Assembly: GCF_014633365.1 (NCBI RefSeq)
Contig: NC_068345.1
Location: forward strand, 13,090,058 to 13,154,057
Source: Diospyros lotus
Taxonomy: Eukaryota; Streptophyta; Magnoliopsida; Ericales; Ebenaceae
Direction: 5' to 3'
Length of the DNA stretch: 64,000 bases
Part shown: piece by piece, positions 34,009-50,697 of the stretch
Layout: each line of letters starts with the position of its first letter
Numbering within the stretch: the stretch's first letter is position 1
Position numbers and translations under genes: made by a program
Notes under the pieces: generated by a model
Seen by the model: only the letters and a program-made list of their open reading frames with translations
Database searches by the model: none
Told to the model about the DNA's origin: nothing

Positions 34009-34633
34009 TATCATCTTAGTGAATGGAGACATGGGGCACAACCTGCAACACCACAGGAATTTTTTAATATGAAACACTCATCTACTAGGAATGTCATAGA
34101 AAGAGGTTTTGGGATGTTGAAGGGATGTTGGGGAATTTTAAGAGCTAAGTCATTCTATCCTATTAGAACACAATGCAGGATTATAACTGCATGTTTCTTG
34201 CTTCATAATCATATTAGAAGAGAGATGGCAGTTGACCCTTTAGAAGATCGTATATTTGACATAGAAGAAAATGAAGATATTCTAAAAGCTGATAGGATAA
34301 CTCATGTAGAGACATCTGATGCTTGGACACATTGGATGGATGACCTTGCACAACAAATTTTAACACTTGGAGGAGACGTGTTTGAAATATTTATAATTCC
34401 ATGTTTCATTTATGTTAATTTGTAATAATTGATAATTCTAAGTGGTTTCTTAATTTTGTTGTAATGGTGACCATTCCGTCTTTTACTTTCATTATGATGT
34501 AATAATATATGTATTCATAATTTTTTTTTTTTTTTGTTGTGATTTGGTTTGTTTTGCCTATGTTATATAATTGTTGTCTTTTTGTCTATACCTTTCTCTT
34601 TATATATATTTAACTTTTTTTTCCTTCACTAGA

Positions 34634-35671
34634 TGGCAAACAATAGTCAATCTACAATAAAATGTACTAACCATCAGTAGACATCAGAAGATGATACGAT
34701 AGTTGTTTAGTGTCTAGTTGAAGTTGGGTCATCTTGGAAGGGCGATAATGGATTCAAGCCTGGATTTGCTACTCATTTGGAGAAAATGATGCTTGAGAAA
34801 ATGCCTGGTTGTATCTTGAAAGCTAACCCTCATATTGGGTCAAGAATTAAGCGATTAAAGAAGCACTATAATGCAATTTGTGAAATGATGGGGCCTAGGG
34901 GTCCTAGTAGATTTGGCTGGAATGATAAAGATAAATTGATTGTGGTTGAAAAAGAAATATATAAAGAATGGATAAAGGTAAAATATAGCAATAGATTTGT
35001 ATTTATTTTTTTTTCTTTTTTTCATCAATATAGATTTATTCGTCAAATAATTTTTAAAAATAATTCTATTTTGCAGACCCATCTTTTTGCTAAAGGGCTT
35101 TATAATAAGCCCTTCCTTTACTTTGATGTATTGGGTTCAATTTTTGGTAAGGATGTAGCTAATAGAGCTGATGCGGAGGATCCATCAGATGCTGTGGAAG
35201 CGATGGACAAAGAAACTAATGTTACTGAAATTGAGTATGGAGAATATGGACTTTCGGACTTTGTTGAGGAAACCCAACAAATATCCACTAATGACAATAG
35301 TGCTAAAGAGCTTGGGGGATATGCTAGTGGATCAAATTCTGTTAAAAAGGTAAAAAGAGAGAGAGGCATGATGATTTAATGATTGAAATGGTATCTGAGA
35401 CTATGGAGAGGCTTGGTTGTGTTTATGAGAGCACTAATGAGAATATTAAGGAGCTGACTTTTTGTTTTAAGCATGAATCTGAGGGAAGTAATAGGAATAT
35501 GTCAATTTTTGAAGAGTTTATGAAAATTGAAGGATTGACTACTCAAGAAAGAGTTCGAGTTGGTATGACTGTATGTAAGGATAGCAATATAACTGACTTT
35601 TTTATGTAGGTGGATCCTGAACACAAAAAGATGTTGGTGGCCCAAATATTGGTTGAAAATCCTGATCTTTA
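34634..35671 (+). pseudogene. PIF/Harbinger Myb/SANT-like protein
   Basis: Second PIF gene (ORF1 type), which in this superfamily is a DNA-binding partner of the transposase. Exon 34634-34977: MANNSQS..., then WKGDNGF, HLEKMMLEKMPGCILKANPH, IGSRIKRLKKHYNAICEMM, FGWNDKDKLIVVEKEIYKEW. Exon 35077-35379: HLFAKGLYNKPFLYFDVLGS, IFGKDVANRADAEDPSDAVE. Intron 34978-35076 is GT-AG. Stops at 34678 and 34708 fall where relatives have Trp and Gln. A frameshift at about 35375 moves the C-terminal part (MIEMVSETMERLG, LTTQERVRVGM) to another frame. Confidence 0.8.
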
Positions 35672-36440
35672 AATTGATGTGAAGACTCTAGTACTTGGAT
35701 TTTATTTTGGTATGTGGATTTATGTGACTACTTATGTAGCAAACTTTAAATTGATATTAACACTTGTGAATGTTGAAATACTTTGGTTTTTATTTTGTCA
35801 TGTCATGATAGTTCTTTAAAATTTCCCTTATGAACTTATTTGGGTTCTTGTAATGCAACGTTTACTTCTTCATGTACAAACAATATTGTATTCTAGAATA
35901 GAAAGAACCACCAAAGTAGTGAAGTAGAAGTAGACAATCATGTAGTTTTTGTTATTTCAATTATACCCATTACTTGCATTTTCACATATATTGACCTTTA
36001 TGTATCATAAGCTTTATTAGCAACAATAACTGAATATTTTGTATATAAAATTCTTTAAAAATAATTAAAGTAGATATTTATACAAACATATATATTATGC
36101 ATATATATATTATACATAATGTGTAAAAAAAATGACTTTTTTCAACTTCCTAAAGAGGTTTTTTTAAGTGACTTAGAGGTTGTGGACTCCAATATTTTAT
36201 ATATTAGAAGAAATTTATCATTTTTAAACAAAAAAAATCAAATAAGGCTAATTTTGGAAAATTAACATAAATTTATAAGAATATTGCATTTAAACCAAAC
36301 ATAGAAATGTAAAATTCCCAAAAAAGAATACCCAACATTCCTAGAAATGTTTAAAATTAACCAAACACAAAATTGCATAAATCCTAGAAATCAAAAATTA
36401 CCAAGAGCATTCTTAGGAATCATAAATCCTAAAAATTTAA
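35672..36440. other. PIF 3' non-coding part
   Basis: AT-rich, no coding similarity seen. Probably the 3' UTR of the Myb-like gene and the subterminal region of the element. Confidence 0.5.
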
Positions 36441-36577
36441 AAACTTCTCTCATACCAAACGCCCAGTAGTAATAAATATTAGAGATCTAATCCAAACAAG
36501 TCAATTATTTATTATTGATTCATTTATCTTGCTCTCACTTTAGTGTTTGCATTTGCACACAATGATCCAAATTGACA

Positions 36578-36712
36578 AATAAAAGTATTTTGTGATTTTT
36601 TATGGTGTTTGGGTAAAAGTAAAATAAAAAAAAAAGGATAATAAATCGATCTATTTTAACTTTGAGTCACATTTCAAGTTTAATCTGGTTTAAGAATTGC
36701 TTCAATTTGGTC
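36578..36712 (-). repeat. Right arm of the inverted repeat enclosing PIF
   Basis: Reverse complement of 18898-19040, with AAATAAAAGTATTTTGTG, TTTGGGTAAAAGTAAAA and TTGCTTCAATTTGGTC as the best-kept blocks. Confidence 0.6.
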
Positions 36713-36889
36713 TTGATACTTTAAAATTGCAAAATAATCCTAAGTTGAGAATAAACTAAATTATTAGCTCATACTAAAACCATTTTTCATCTAATCTTAA
36801 GCTTTTTGCACCTGCCTTCTATGTAGGGTGCCCACTTTCGTCCAATTTCTCTCTTTACATCCTAATTCACTTTCTACATATTTATGGGT

Positions 36890-37068
36890 GATTTTTCGAG
36901 GCTTGGAGTGAGCGCAGCAGGTGCATGGCCCTAAACAACGCCATCTTGCCTTTAGGAAAAAAATCTGGTGCCTCCCCCATGGTTTGAACCTGCAACTTGC
37001 CAGTGGCCAAAGACTTATCAGGGCATGTGCTGCGAGGCAATGAACCCCATCACCTACCTACATGCAAA
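36890..37068 (-). mobile_element. Possible tRNA-derived SINE remnant
   Basis: On the minus strand there is a B-box-like GTTGCAGGTTCAAACC (plus GGTTTGAACCTGCAAC at about 36984) with CACTGGCAA before it and a GC-richer body than its surroundings. No clean A box or flanking duplication was found, so this is a weak call. Confidence 0.3.
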
Positions 37069-37358
37069 AATTAATTTTATATTAATTTAACTCTAAATTT
37101 TTAAAATTATGCTTTGACTCCAAAAATTTACTTAAACTTTTAATCATCTCCCTATTTAAAAACACAATAATTTTAATTTCTCCTATCAAACTTCAAACCC
37201 ACAAATCACCAATAAATTTAAAATAAATCATTTTAAATTTATGTGATAAAGTTTTAATTTTTAGTTTTAGATTATATATTTATTTGCTTAATCAAATACA
37301 TTTTTTCTTCCCAGCATCTTTTTTTATTTTCTAGTTTGATATTCAGCTCTAATTTTAT

Positions 37359-37529
37359 CAGTGGCAGAACCAAGAAACATTTTTAGTCTAGGTCAAATTA
37401 TAATTTTAATCTTGTCTAAATTATAAAAATTATAATTATTTATAATAATAATATATAAAAAAAATAAAAAATAAATAAAAAAATCAGTTGGGGCCAAGGC
37501 CAGCTGGCCAAAACGTGGCTCCGCCACTG
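37359..37529. mobile_element. 171-bp hAT-type MITE
   Basis: TIRs CAGTGGCAGAACCAAG and (reverse complement of the right end) CAGTGGCGGAGCCACG, flanked by a perfect 8-bp duplication AATTTTAT (37351-37358, 37530-37537). Non-coding, AT-rich centre. It sits about 0.76 kb upstream of the OPR copy B start codon. Confidence 0.88.
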
Positions 37530-37537
37530 AATTTTAT

Positions 37538-38188
37538 ATTCTTGTTTTAAATGCAGCAATAATTTTATAAAATAAAAATAAATAAATTTATATATTAATT
37601 AAAATAAACAGTAACATATCCTAAATCTTAAATTATAAGAGATTGATAACATAAATTTCAAATTTATATATTATATATAAGGTATTCATGGCAATATACC
37701 TTATATATATACATATTATATTTTAAAAAATATTCATATAAAATGATATAACAGTAATTTTTTTTTGTAATTATTAATTTGCTAGGTTATATAGATATAT
37801 ATTTTTTATTGTATCCCTGCGTAGATATTAATTAATAAACATAATATGCATACATTATCTAAAGAGAGCGGTTGGGACCGTAACATCAGCTCCCAATGTG
37901 CTGAGGTGAGCGGTGACGATAGCAAGTGAAATCTATATCGTATTCAGGAATAAGATACCGATTTCACTGCTGCTCTTTACAAATTGGGTCCTCCATGCAT
38001 CCGCAGAATGGGGAGTGGCGCCAAGTAAATTGTCTCTGTTTCCCTCGCAGCAGGATCAAAATGTTCAGGGAGGAGTAGATCAATCAGTAGTCAGCCGCCA
38101 CCGGGGCCGGCCTATTTTGACCGGCTGTCTGTGTTTGAATCCATCCGTGCAGCAAGAAATGAACAAACGAAGGTGGGTGTGGCACTCT
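37538..38188 (+). other. Upstream region of OPR copy B
   Basis: AT-rich to about 37860, then more balanced. No coding region supported. It likely contains the proximal promoter; I see no cis-element that I would name with confidence. Confidence 0.4.
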
Positions 38189-38196
38189 ATAAATAC
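38189..38196 (+). promoter_or_regulatory. TATA box of OPR copy B
   Basis: CTCTATAAATACCC, about 100 bp before the ATG at 38292, consistent with transcription starting near 38220 and a leader of about 70 nt. Confidence 0.7.
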
Positions 38197-38291
38197 CCTT
38201 GCTTTCCAGTCTTTGAGCGTCTCATCTCATTCGCCATCCACAAAGATCATCCAACACCAGTTTTCCATCTCTACTGTAAATTAAAGAAAGA

Positions 38292-44115
<5,824 letters not shown>

Positions 44116-44129
44116 ATTTGTATTAAGGA

Positions 44130-44890
44130 ACAATTCAGGCAGAGGCACAAGGTCGGGGGCACCATGGGATATTCCTCACGTGCAACATAGAAATAGTTAA
44201 AAGGCATGCAGGGATATTCCTCACGTGGGCCTTTCGATGCCTAAGTCAACAGTGATGTCTTGAAGTGGAAGTGTGAATGTATGTATGCATGTGTTGAATG
44301 TATGCTCTGGATGGGAGTCTCTCAATAGATTCTCCTGAAGGGTTCTGTGTAGTTCAAGGTCTAAGTCTTCAGGTTTTTAGTCTCTGTGTGTGAGAGATAG
44401 AGAGAGGTCTCAAAGGTTTGAAAAAAGTTCATTTGTTGTGGAATAGGCGAATATTTATAAACGCTTAGCGGTGGGGTCCACATGATACGTGGTATGCTGA
44501 TATGAGTCTCTTGATTCTTTGGGAAAAATGCATCGAATGAGATTGGAGCGCTTGGAGGTATTTTTAGGGTGAAAGTCCCCGGTGAGTATCCTTTGGATGG
44601 GTCTAAATACTCATCGGAGTGATCAGATGGCTAAGGCCCGAAAGACTCTTTATATGAATCCTGGGCCTTGGGGATATTAAGGTTAGACTTTCCCAGCGAC
44701 TTTTCGGAGGCTTCGGGAGACTTGCCCCAAACAATTGTTTGGGGTCATCCAGGTCTTTAACCTACTTGGGATATTTCTATGAATTTTAGGATTTTTGGCT
44801 TTAATTTTCCTAAAACACCCCACAACAATGGCTACACACTCTTGTCTTTGGCCGTAAGGTAAAATGAAGAGTGAAACGTGGGTGCCCAAT
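44130..44890 (-). repeat. LTR-like fragment (minus orientation)
   Basis: Shares the short order of blocks GGGATATTCCTCACGTGGGC, CGATGCCTAAGTCA, AAGTGTGAATG and a reverse TATA (ATATTTATAAACG at about 44449) with the minus-strand LTRs of E5 and E1. No boundaries or TSD found, so only a related LTR fragment can be claimed. Confidence 0.4.
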
Positions 44891-44997
44891 ATCTAGAAAT
44901 TGGGACACGGGCTAACTTGAAGTAGCTGCTAGATTGAGTCATCACGGGAAATTCTCTAGATGACTTTGGCGACACTTAGGCTTTCGAAGGCTCGAGC

Positions 44998-45005
44998 TAT
45001 AAATA
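44998..45005 (+). promoter_or_regulatory. TATA box before a transposon gene
   Basis: GAGCTATAAATAGGTGG, about 200 bp before the ATG at 45207 of the gypsy-type transposon protein fragment. Confidence 0.45.
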
Positions 45006-45206
45006 GGTGGTGGTCCCTACACGAGCCATATTTATGCCTTTTTTACCAAAGAGCTAAAGTCTTCTGAAGCTCCTAAAAAGATTTCCAACCCTTCTGAAGA
45101 CTTTGCAAACCTTTTGATTTCCCCCCAAAACTCCAAGTCTCAGGAAGACTTTGCTCCCGAAGACTCTTTCCTTCCCGAAAACTTTCATTTTTTGAGGTAA
45201 AGTCCC

Positions 45207-45431
45207 ATGGCTTCTTCTGAACCATCTTCCAGGCCATAAACGGGCACGTCGAGCCTTGTCATGGTCACTATATCTCCCAAGCTCTAGCACTCAATGCTAA
45301 GGGGCGAGATTATAGACAAAATTGCGCAATCTTTTTGCATCCTGCAATCATGTAGATTGAGGGGTTCTTATGAGACGAAATAGATGACCACTATTAAAGG
45401 GGGTTTGATAGCAATTCATTTGGACAACTTA
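45207..45431 (+). pseudogene. Putative gypsy-type transposon protein, 5' fragment
   Basis: ATG at 45207 (MASSEPSSRP then a stop). The following part in several frames contains KIAQSFCILQSCRL-like sequence and runs to the Tekay insertion. It continues after that element at 62163. Assigned by continuity with the recognisable 3' part; alone it would not be identifiable. Confidence 0.4.
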
Positions 45432-45654
45432 TGTAATACCCAAAATTTTATATATCGGAAGTATTTTTAGAAATTCTTAGGTAAAAATGCAATATATCAT
45501 ACCTTTGGGCCAATTTGTAATTTTCAAAACATAGACGAAAGAGGTAAGTGACCATGCCAAAATGAAACTTGGGGGATAAAAATGCCTAAGGAATTAGGGG
45601 TTCGCAAAACCAAGAGATTCGTGAAAATTGAGGATCAAATTACAATTTTAAAGT

Positions 45655-47433
45655 TGTTGTAGCCCAGAAACTACGATAATAGAATTTGTAATGAGGGAAA
45701 GTTGGAGCCGAGACAAAGCGAGATCGACAGTTGGCAGGAGTCTATTTGTGGAGATAGGGGTTGGGTAGCTTCGGTTCTCGATATACTGACTGGGGTTGTA
45801 GGTAGACCTCTGAGGGTATCCTCAGGAGCGCTTGGAAGTGGCCTCCTGTGTGCTTGGGGCATATCTGCACTCATAGGAATAAGTTAGAAGGTGCACGTGG
45901 ATTCCTCACCTGCGTATGCCCTCCGATGTTTAAGTCAGTATGGGTAGGAAAGAAGTGTGGTACGTAAAGAGACAATACTATCATTAAACATAAGATAGTC
46001 GTACCTTGTCCGATAAGAAAGGATTGATCTCCGTATTATTATAGGGAACTGAAAATGTGCCTGTATGTTAGTAGCACTCGGATGGACTTAAAAGAAGAAT
46101 CCTCTCTATAGGGCCACTCAACCTAGGGGGTCCTATGAAAAAAGTGAACCAATTGACAAGCTGTGGAAGCAGGGTCTTGATCCCTGAGAGACTTACCGGT
46201 TATGTCTGGGTTAATATCTAATGCTCGCGAGTGATGTGCGCTGAGCTACATGAATGATTAATATTAATAATATAAAGTAATGAGGAATCCATGGGGGCTA
46301 TGACGCCTGGCAAGGGTGCATGCCCTTTAACATATACGGATGCACAGCATCTCACCGAATAAACCTTATTTGGATATATCCTCATGCTATAGGACAATTA
46401 GATTAATTGACTTTATCATGAGATAAAAGGGCCTTAAGTCTATACACACGTGTGTACATAAATACATGACTCTGCATCTTATATATATACATCTATATAG
46501 ATATACACTCAGGGAGAAACAAAGAAACAGAGAGAGAGAAAGAGAGGGATGCCTCTCGGGAAGAATCCTTCCCGAGAGGAGCCAGCCGCCACCGAGAGAT
46601 GGCTTCCCGAGAGGAGCCAACCACCGCCGAGAGAGCTCTCGGGAAGAAACCTCCCCGAGACAAGCCATGGCTGCCGAGAGGAGCAGGGCCGCCAAGAACA
46701 GCATGGCCGACGAGAACCAATCCAGCCTCTCAGGAGGAAGCCTTCTCGAGAGGCGTTGTCGCGAGGGTGCATGCCGAGACGAGGCTTGCAGTGGAGCTTA
46801 TTGCCAGAGAACTGTAGGGGTGAGGGAGCTTCCGAGAGGGCTTGCCTTTTCGAGAGAAGATGCAACGGGGTGCGTGCACTGCAGAAAGCTACCGCACCTT
46901 TCTGAGAGATCATCGAGAGAGAGAAAGAGGAGGCTTGCAGAGAGGAGAAACGCAACTGCTTGCTGAAAGCGCTACCGTCATTGTCGAGAGCTTGACTGCT
47001 TTTGCGGGGATCTCTCGGAGAGGATAGCCATGGCCGGGAGCCTTGCTGAGAGACGATGGATCTCGCCGAGAGAGTTGGGCTTTCCGGTAGGAAAGCCACC
47101 GACAGCATGGAGCCTCTCCGTGAGTCCTCCGCCGCTGGCCGAGAGGAAGAAATCCTCTCTGAGAGAGAGAGATCTTTCTTGGAGAGAGAATGGCATAGAG
47201 CCATTTTCCAGCCACTTGTTTTGAAGGAAAAAGAAGAGCCCATTTTTTGCTTATTTGGACTTTCCTTTTATAAGGGAGCCCCCCACTTTTGCCCCTAAAC
47301 TTTGGGTATTCACCTAACAGCCGCTATTACTAATCCTTTGGCCATTTGACCATGGTTTCTTCTTGAGAAACATGTCGCGGTTAGGGACCACTTTCGGGGT
47401 TTGTTCGCTTTGGGCTTAATGACCAAAATACCA
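45655..47433 (-). repeat. E5 left (3') LTR
   Basis: Colinear with 50698-52511 up to GACCAAAATACC, after which the last roughly 50 bp of the LTR are missing. It contains 46510-47200, a stretch dense in CTCTCGGGA / TCCCGAGAG and CGAGAG/CTCTCG motifs that opens frames in all six directions. Confidence 0.8.
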
Positions 47434-48660
47434 AAGAGTCCAGGTTAGCCCTTAGGCTTAGCATTTGACTCATACAAGGAATTCAGGTTAGCCTGCGAGC
47501 ATGGCATCAGAACGCATCGGGGAATTCAGGATGGTTCGAGGCCATTGCATTAGATCACCACTGGGTGGGCTCGTTTGAGAAGGCATGGTCGTGGCTATTT
47601 CTTCCACATCGCTCATTCGAGTTCATTCGACACAGGGAATCTAGTTTAGACCCAGGACCTTTCTCTAAATTACCATCGGTCGATCTAAATTTGTCAGGAG
47701 GCTTTCTGCCGGATCTACCAATGACTCAAGGTTAGCTCGTAAACTTAGCACTGAACTTAGGCAATAGATCTAGGTTAGCTTGCAGGCATAGCATTAGAAC
47801 ACATCCGGGAATTTAGGTGAGTGCAGGGTCTTAGCACCAGATTACAATTCATCAAACTGGACTTCTTAGGATGTGGGCTTACCTTTACCTTTGCTGGCTT
47901 ATCACCGCTATACCAGGTAGCTCTGTTGTTGTTGTTTTTTTTTTTTTTTTTTTTCACGTTGTGCTCAGGTCGTGACACCTGCACTAGATCTTATAGAGAA
48001 TACACAAAGAGTATTTTTCATGAAACAATTTATAGGGTTAGGCATACCTCACTTATGTTCACATCAAGAATTCCTTGATGGGAATATCAGAGGCATGCAT
48101 ATGCGTTGGAATGGATAGTTGTAACGATATTTTATTTTGGCGGTTCAGCCTACCTTATCTACATCCGCGATTTTGTTTCGTCAATTCAACATGTCTTGCC
48201 TATGTTCGTAACTTGAGATTTGTGATATCAATATTTTGTTTCACTGGTTCGGCCTGTTTTGCCTACTTCCACAACAAGAGAATACTTGTATTGATATTTT
48301 GTTTAGGCAGTTCGGCATGCTTGGCCTACATCTGCATTTTGGGCCTCTTCAGGGTTGTCTGACATGAGGAATCTAAACGACATTACTTGCCGAATTACTA
48401 TCGGTCGTTCCAAGTTTGCCAGGAGGCTTTGCGTCAGACTCACCAAGGAGTCAAGGTTAGCTCCTAGGCTTAGCACCAGACTCGAGCAAGGGCATGGCAT
48501 CAGAATGCATTTGGGAATCTAGGGAGGTCTATCGTCTTAACGCCAGATAGCCATTCGTCCGGCCGAACCTTTTAGGACTTGAACTTTTCCTCACCTTAAC
48601 TGATATGCTTCCATTGAGTTTGGGAGTATCACTACCCATCATGTCTTCTTGCCATAGTCC
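47434..48660. repeat. E5 interior: degenerate repeats
   Basis: Blocks such as AGGTTAGCYCNTAGGCTTAGCA, GGCATCAGAACGCAT and TCGGGGAATTCAGG recur at about 47440, 47490, 47730, 47780, 48450 and 48490 in the same order, as if an ancient tandem of a few hundred bp. No coding similarity. Confidence 0.55.
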
Positions 48661-48682
48661 CTGTATCGTATTTTATGATAGC

Positions 48683-48685
<3 letters not shown>

Positions 48686-48714
<29 letters not shown>
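48686..48714. repeat. (TA)n(TG)n microsatellite
   Basis: TATATATATATA followed by about eight TG dinucleotides. Confidence 0.9.
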
Positions 48715-50680
48715 ATGCACATGGGATCTACATAGTTTGGGTTATAAGATCGCTTTCATCCACAGGAATACAAAGGGTTGTATTCTTTTATGCATTTCGG
48801 GAAGGTTAAAATGCATGGAAAAACTTAAAAAGGTAAAACCACACTTTACAAGATTGGGAGGTACTTCTCGGGATGTACCGCCTCTAACATTTTGCTCGTT
48901 GTCCCTCCTAGCAACGTTTGTAATAGGCACTCGTCTGGTCCCAACATTTTGTGACTCTGTAAGGCCCTTCCCGGCTCGGCCAAAGCTTCTCTCATTTCTT
49001 AATGCAATTGCGATAGCTATTTTTTGAAACACCAAGTCAAGTACTTGGAATGCTTGAGGGTGAACTTTCTCGTTGTAAAGATCGCTTCCTTGGTGGGATT
49101 TAGTCAACAAGACCTTTAACAATTTCAATGGGAACAACAAAGGAGCAATCCTGAGGCGTCAATAAATCACTCTTATTCCTTCAGAGAAGATCTAATTGGG
49201 TGCCCTAGTAGCCTCCTTTTCCACGACTGGCTCTTAGTAATTTTTCTTTGTAGCTTGGACCTGTCTCTTTCTTTTCTCACTAAAAGGATCCCATATCTTC
49301 ATCTATGCAACACATTTGTTGTCTTGGGCAAGCATGTTTGATTTCATCTCGCTCGTGACATACCTCAAATGTCTTCTATCATTTCCCCTTTACTCGGATG
49401 CAAGGTGTTTAGAGGATTGTGAATACCTATAGTCTCTATTTGCTTGGAACGACTGTTGGCCCGGATGATCAAATTTATTAGGAAGTGGCCAAGAAAGAGT
49501 TTATCATGTCGACCAGCAAATTGGGAGCTTCTGTAGTAATGTTCTTAAAGCAATTAAAATACTGTCTCAAGTAAGGAAGCTCTTCTAGAAATTGCTTTGT
49601 GACTTTTGCCAAGTGTTATGGCTAAGTTGCAATCTGCGATGGGACCAGCAATCTGGTTCGGAGCTTGGCATGCAGCAACGCGATGGCCAAAGCAAATAGC
49701 CGCAAAAGGTTGAGTCTTGACACCAATCAGTGGAGCAACACTATAATGTTTCACCTCCTCTTCATGTCTTCCATGTCGAAGGCTTCGTTCCCTTTATCCT
49801 TGTGGTGTAAAAGTTCACGACTTGTTACAACAAATGGAATCGATGACTCCTCATTACTGCTTCCATACTTTGCTTCAGAAGACCTCAGTAGCTGTTTTTA
49901 CTTTCCCCGAAAAATCGAGAACCACCTCAGGCCTTCCTAATTGGAGATAGAACTTGGATGTCAAACGCTACCGCCACAGTTTTATAGCTGATTTATTGCA
50001 CTTAGCTCCATAATCAACTTTGTTGTTATCACCGACTCTGAAGCATGAGAAGAGCCTCTCTCTTCAAGGGCTCTATATGAGGCCATCCACAGCATCCTTA
50101 GTTGTTGATGATCATACACCGTGGACATTAAGCTGGGTCTTCACTATTTCTTGTGGTTATATTCTCGACATATCCTATGATGGTTGATTGTCTTTCATAC
50201 CCATTTGAGTTTCTTGACTATCTCGTCCTTAGTTGCATGCTCGTAGGGGAACACTCAAATGCAATCGCCTCATGTTTCTTGAAGACTCAATGGACCGACT
50301 TGGGCAATGACGATTCTGAAGAAGTTGTTATGACCTTCTTATTAGAAACGCAGGTAAAACTCCTTCAATAGTCTTGCTACGCCCAAAATACATCATGGTC
50401 TTTCCTTGATTCCCAGCGTTTACTGAGAAAAATAGTTGTTGACCCCCGATCAAGGATTGAGGAAACCGCGGTCACTAGAAGACCTCATCTTGGAGCTGTT
50501 AAAGGTTTTTGGAAGCCCATACATGATCTCTAACAACTTCCTACTAGGAAACCCAATCGACGAGCAAGCCCTCTAGCCCCTTAGACGAAGTGTGTTGGAT
50601 CTTCTCATATTGCCCAACTGATATCTGATGTTGGCAGACTTGGTTGTCTTACTCATAGATTTTATCTTCTTGTGCATTTT
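48715..50680 (-). other. E5 interior, possible gag relic
   Basis: In the gag position of a minus-strand element. Scattered minus-strand frames (about 50660-50560, MSKTTKSANIRYQLGNMRRS; 49140-48742) would fit a gag leader and tail, but I do not recognise a capsid domain or a zinc knuckle. Function not assigned. Confidence 0.3.
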
Positions 50681-50697
50681 CCACAGACGATGCCAAT

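Larger units (their letters stand above)
20432..34425 (+). pseudogene. PIF/Harbinger DDE transposase, interrupted by the MULE
   Basis: Exon parts: an N-terminal region from 20432 with a frameshift near 20700 (IENTRMDRRFF), then VKNRVIKRQFMRSSEIISRQ through NDRWKWFK ending at 20961. Next come 21058-21293 (NCLGGLDGTYIKL, VLGVCSQDLQFIYILPGWEG, DAISHRNGL), 21378-21457 (YYYLCDVGYMNGEGFLAPYR) and, after the MULE, 34018-34425 (SEWRHGAQPATPQEFFNMKH, RNVIERGFGMLKGCW, CFLLHNHIRREM). The three catalytic acids are all present: D in GLDGTY, D in CDVGY, E in VIERGFG. Introns at 20962-21057 and 21294-21377 have GT-AG ends. The MULE sits between codons for RYHL and SEW. The N-terminal stops and the insertion make it non-functional. 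Confidence 0.88.
19481..36466 (+). mobile_element. PIF/Harbinger DNA transposon, two genes, split by a MULE
   Basis: Terminal inverted repeats: GGGGCATTTGGTATGGGAGA at the left, and the reverse complement of the right end, CTGGGCGTTTGGTATGAGAG, with about 26 bp of clear match. TAG on both sides (19478-19480, 36467-36469) is a candidate 3-bp target duplication, though a single extra base makes the exact end uncertain. Without the 12.55-kb MULE and its 9-bp duplication the element is about 4.4 kb. It carries the two genes expected of an autonomous plant PIF: a DDE transposase and a Myb/SANT-like protein, both plus strand. Both are damaged. Confidence 0.82.

Noticed and set aside
46466..47298. 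Cluster of overlapping frames of 60-244 codons on both strands
   Set aside because: All come from the CGAGAG/CTCTCG-rich E5 LTR; the right LTR copy breaks them, so there is no coding constraint.
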